The notes under the pieces: generated by a model | Seen by the model: the letters and a program-made list of their open reading frames with translations, nothing else | What the model was told of the DNA's origin: nothing | Databases searched by the model: none | Position numbers and translations under genes: made by a program | In this document: one piece after another, positions 63,548-64,000 of the stretch | Layout of the letters: each line of letters begins with the position of its first letter | Numbering within the stretch: the stretch's first letter is position 1 | Assembly (NCBI GenBank): GCA_038845865.1 | Contig: JAWBQJ010000006.1 | Span: forward strand, 830-64,829 | DNA from: Desulfurococcaceae archaeon | Lineage (GTDB): Archaea > Thermoproteota > Thermoprotei_A > Sulfolobales > Desulfurococcaceae | Direction: 5' to 3' | DNA length: 64,000 nt

Positions 63548-63847
63548 TTATTTTTCCTTTATAAGTATGATTGCAAAGCCCCTAATCTCATACACGCGTG
63601 AACGGGTCTTCTCGGCCAGGGTAACGGCTACGGCGTTAACGTCATCCGTGTACGTTTTCCTAAAGGACCCGAGCACTCGCACTTTGACGATACCGTGCTT
63701 CTCAAGCCTATTTTTAAGCTCCCTTAAGAAACCCTCTGTAATGCCGTTCTTACCCAGCTGTACGTCTACTTTTCCAGTAATCCTCTCCTTAATCTTCTTC
63801 TCGAACCTTTTACCACGAACCTTCTTATCCACCCGCAAAGAAGACAC
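63548..63847 (-). CDS. YhbY/CRS1-YhbY RNA-binding protein
   Basis: A 99-residue IF3-C-like domain: VQLGKNGITEGFLRELKNRLEKHGIVKVRVLG (about 29-60) holds the GKxG motif. Family members bind pre-50S particles. GTG start at 63847; its first 82 nt overlap the end of the Rpp21 gene in another frame. Confidence 0.9.
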   Translation of the reverse strand: MSSLRVDKKVRGKRFEKKIKERITGKVDVQLGKNGITEGFLRELKNRLEKHGIVKVRVLGSFRKTYTDDVNAVAVTLAEKTRSRVYEIRGFAIILIKEK

Positions 63848-64000
63848 CTGTACACTACTCTAGACTCCTTTCCACTGCTCTTAATTCTAACACTAAGCGT
63901 TAATCCCGGTATCAGCGGTACGAAGCAGTTTCTGCAATAGCTCCTTTTAAGCGTTCTTGGAAGCCTCAGTCTAGCCTTGCTCGCAACCCGTAGTGCTATT
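63766..64000 (-). CDS. rnp4: RNase P protein component 4 (Rpp21), 3' part
   Basis: Only the C-terminal 77 codons are in the window. Reading from 63999: VASKARLRLPRTLKRSYCRNCF, PLIPGLTLSVRIKS, then YRCLLCGWIRRF and a basic tail. CRNC and CLLC form the zinc ribbon of Rpp21/Rpr2. Order S19e-YhbY-Rpp21 is conserved. Confidence 0.9.
   Translation of the reverse strand, partial: IALRVASKARLRLPRTLKRSYCRNCFVPLIPGLTLSVRIKSSGKESRVVYRCLLCGWIRRFVVKGSRRRLRRGLLEK

Overview
The window comes from the chromosome of a thermophilic crenarchaeon (Thermoproteota). The evidence is a crenarchaeal ribosomal super-operon, archaeal-only translation, secretion and DNA-repair genes, TATA-box promoters, an intron inside the pseudouridine synthase gene cbf5, a BHB-type intron in tRNA-Pro, rRNA-methylation guide RNAs with C/D boxes, and 24-bp CRISPR repeats ending in CTGAAAG. 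The order is not certain; the content fits Desulfurococcales or a close relative.

Layout. 1-1040: trailer end of a CRISPR array (14 repeats, unusually long spacers, no cas genes in the window). 1157-1247: tRNA-Ser(UGA). 1261-18260, minus strand: the main ribosomal operon, read from uL3 leftwards (uL3-uL4-uL23-uL2-uS19-uL22-uS3-uL29-Rpp29-uS17-uL14-uL24-eS4-uL5-uS14-uS8-uL6-eL32-eL19-uL18-uS5-uL30-uL15-SecY-EMC3/DUF106-eL34-Cmk-eL14-Cbf5-methyltransferase). 18351-19193: SPOUT RNA methyltransferase. 19450-22896, minus strand: a compact operon that I read as a complete Ced DNA-import system (cedA1-cedA-cedA2-cedB), including a 54-residue cedA2 wedged between cedA and cedB. 22969-29698: a PAPS-reductase-family PP-loop protein, an Lhr-type helicase and a membrane-anchored HerA-like ATPase.

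30067-34638: PCNA flanked by small unknown genes, then the porGDAB pyruvate:ferredoxin oxidoreductase operon. 35176-38734 is a patchwork: an IS607-type recombinase remnant, tRNA-Pro(CGG), a SWIM zinc-finger protein, Elf1, GGGP synthase, MazG, Sec61-beta and an internally deleted tnpB. 38766-44640: small membrane and zinc proteins, HIT hydrolase, RadA, full-length ThrRS, an ASCH protein, and three C/D-box guide RNAs in the spacers between genes. 44848-49208: topoisomerase VI; its A subunit carries a 483-residue intein inside the TOPRIM DxD motif. 49355-52569: a small type IV pilus cluster (pilin, ATPase, platform). 53609-53683: tRNA-Arg(UCU).

53742-64000, minus strand: AlaRS and the second translation/secretion block (L12, L10, L1, L11, Spt5, SecE, FtsY, prefoldin-alpha, L18a, aIF6, eL31, eL39, PDCD5, eS19, YhbY, and the 3' part of Rpp21 running off the edge).

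Four genes are short and easy to miss: uS14, SecE, CedA2 and partial Rpp21. Most of the window is housekeeping. The accessory interest lies in the Ced operon, the second HerA-like ATPase, the intein, the cbf5 intron, the long-spacer CRISPR array and the guide RNAs.
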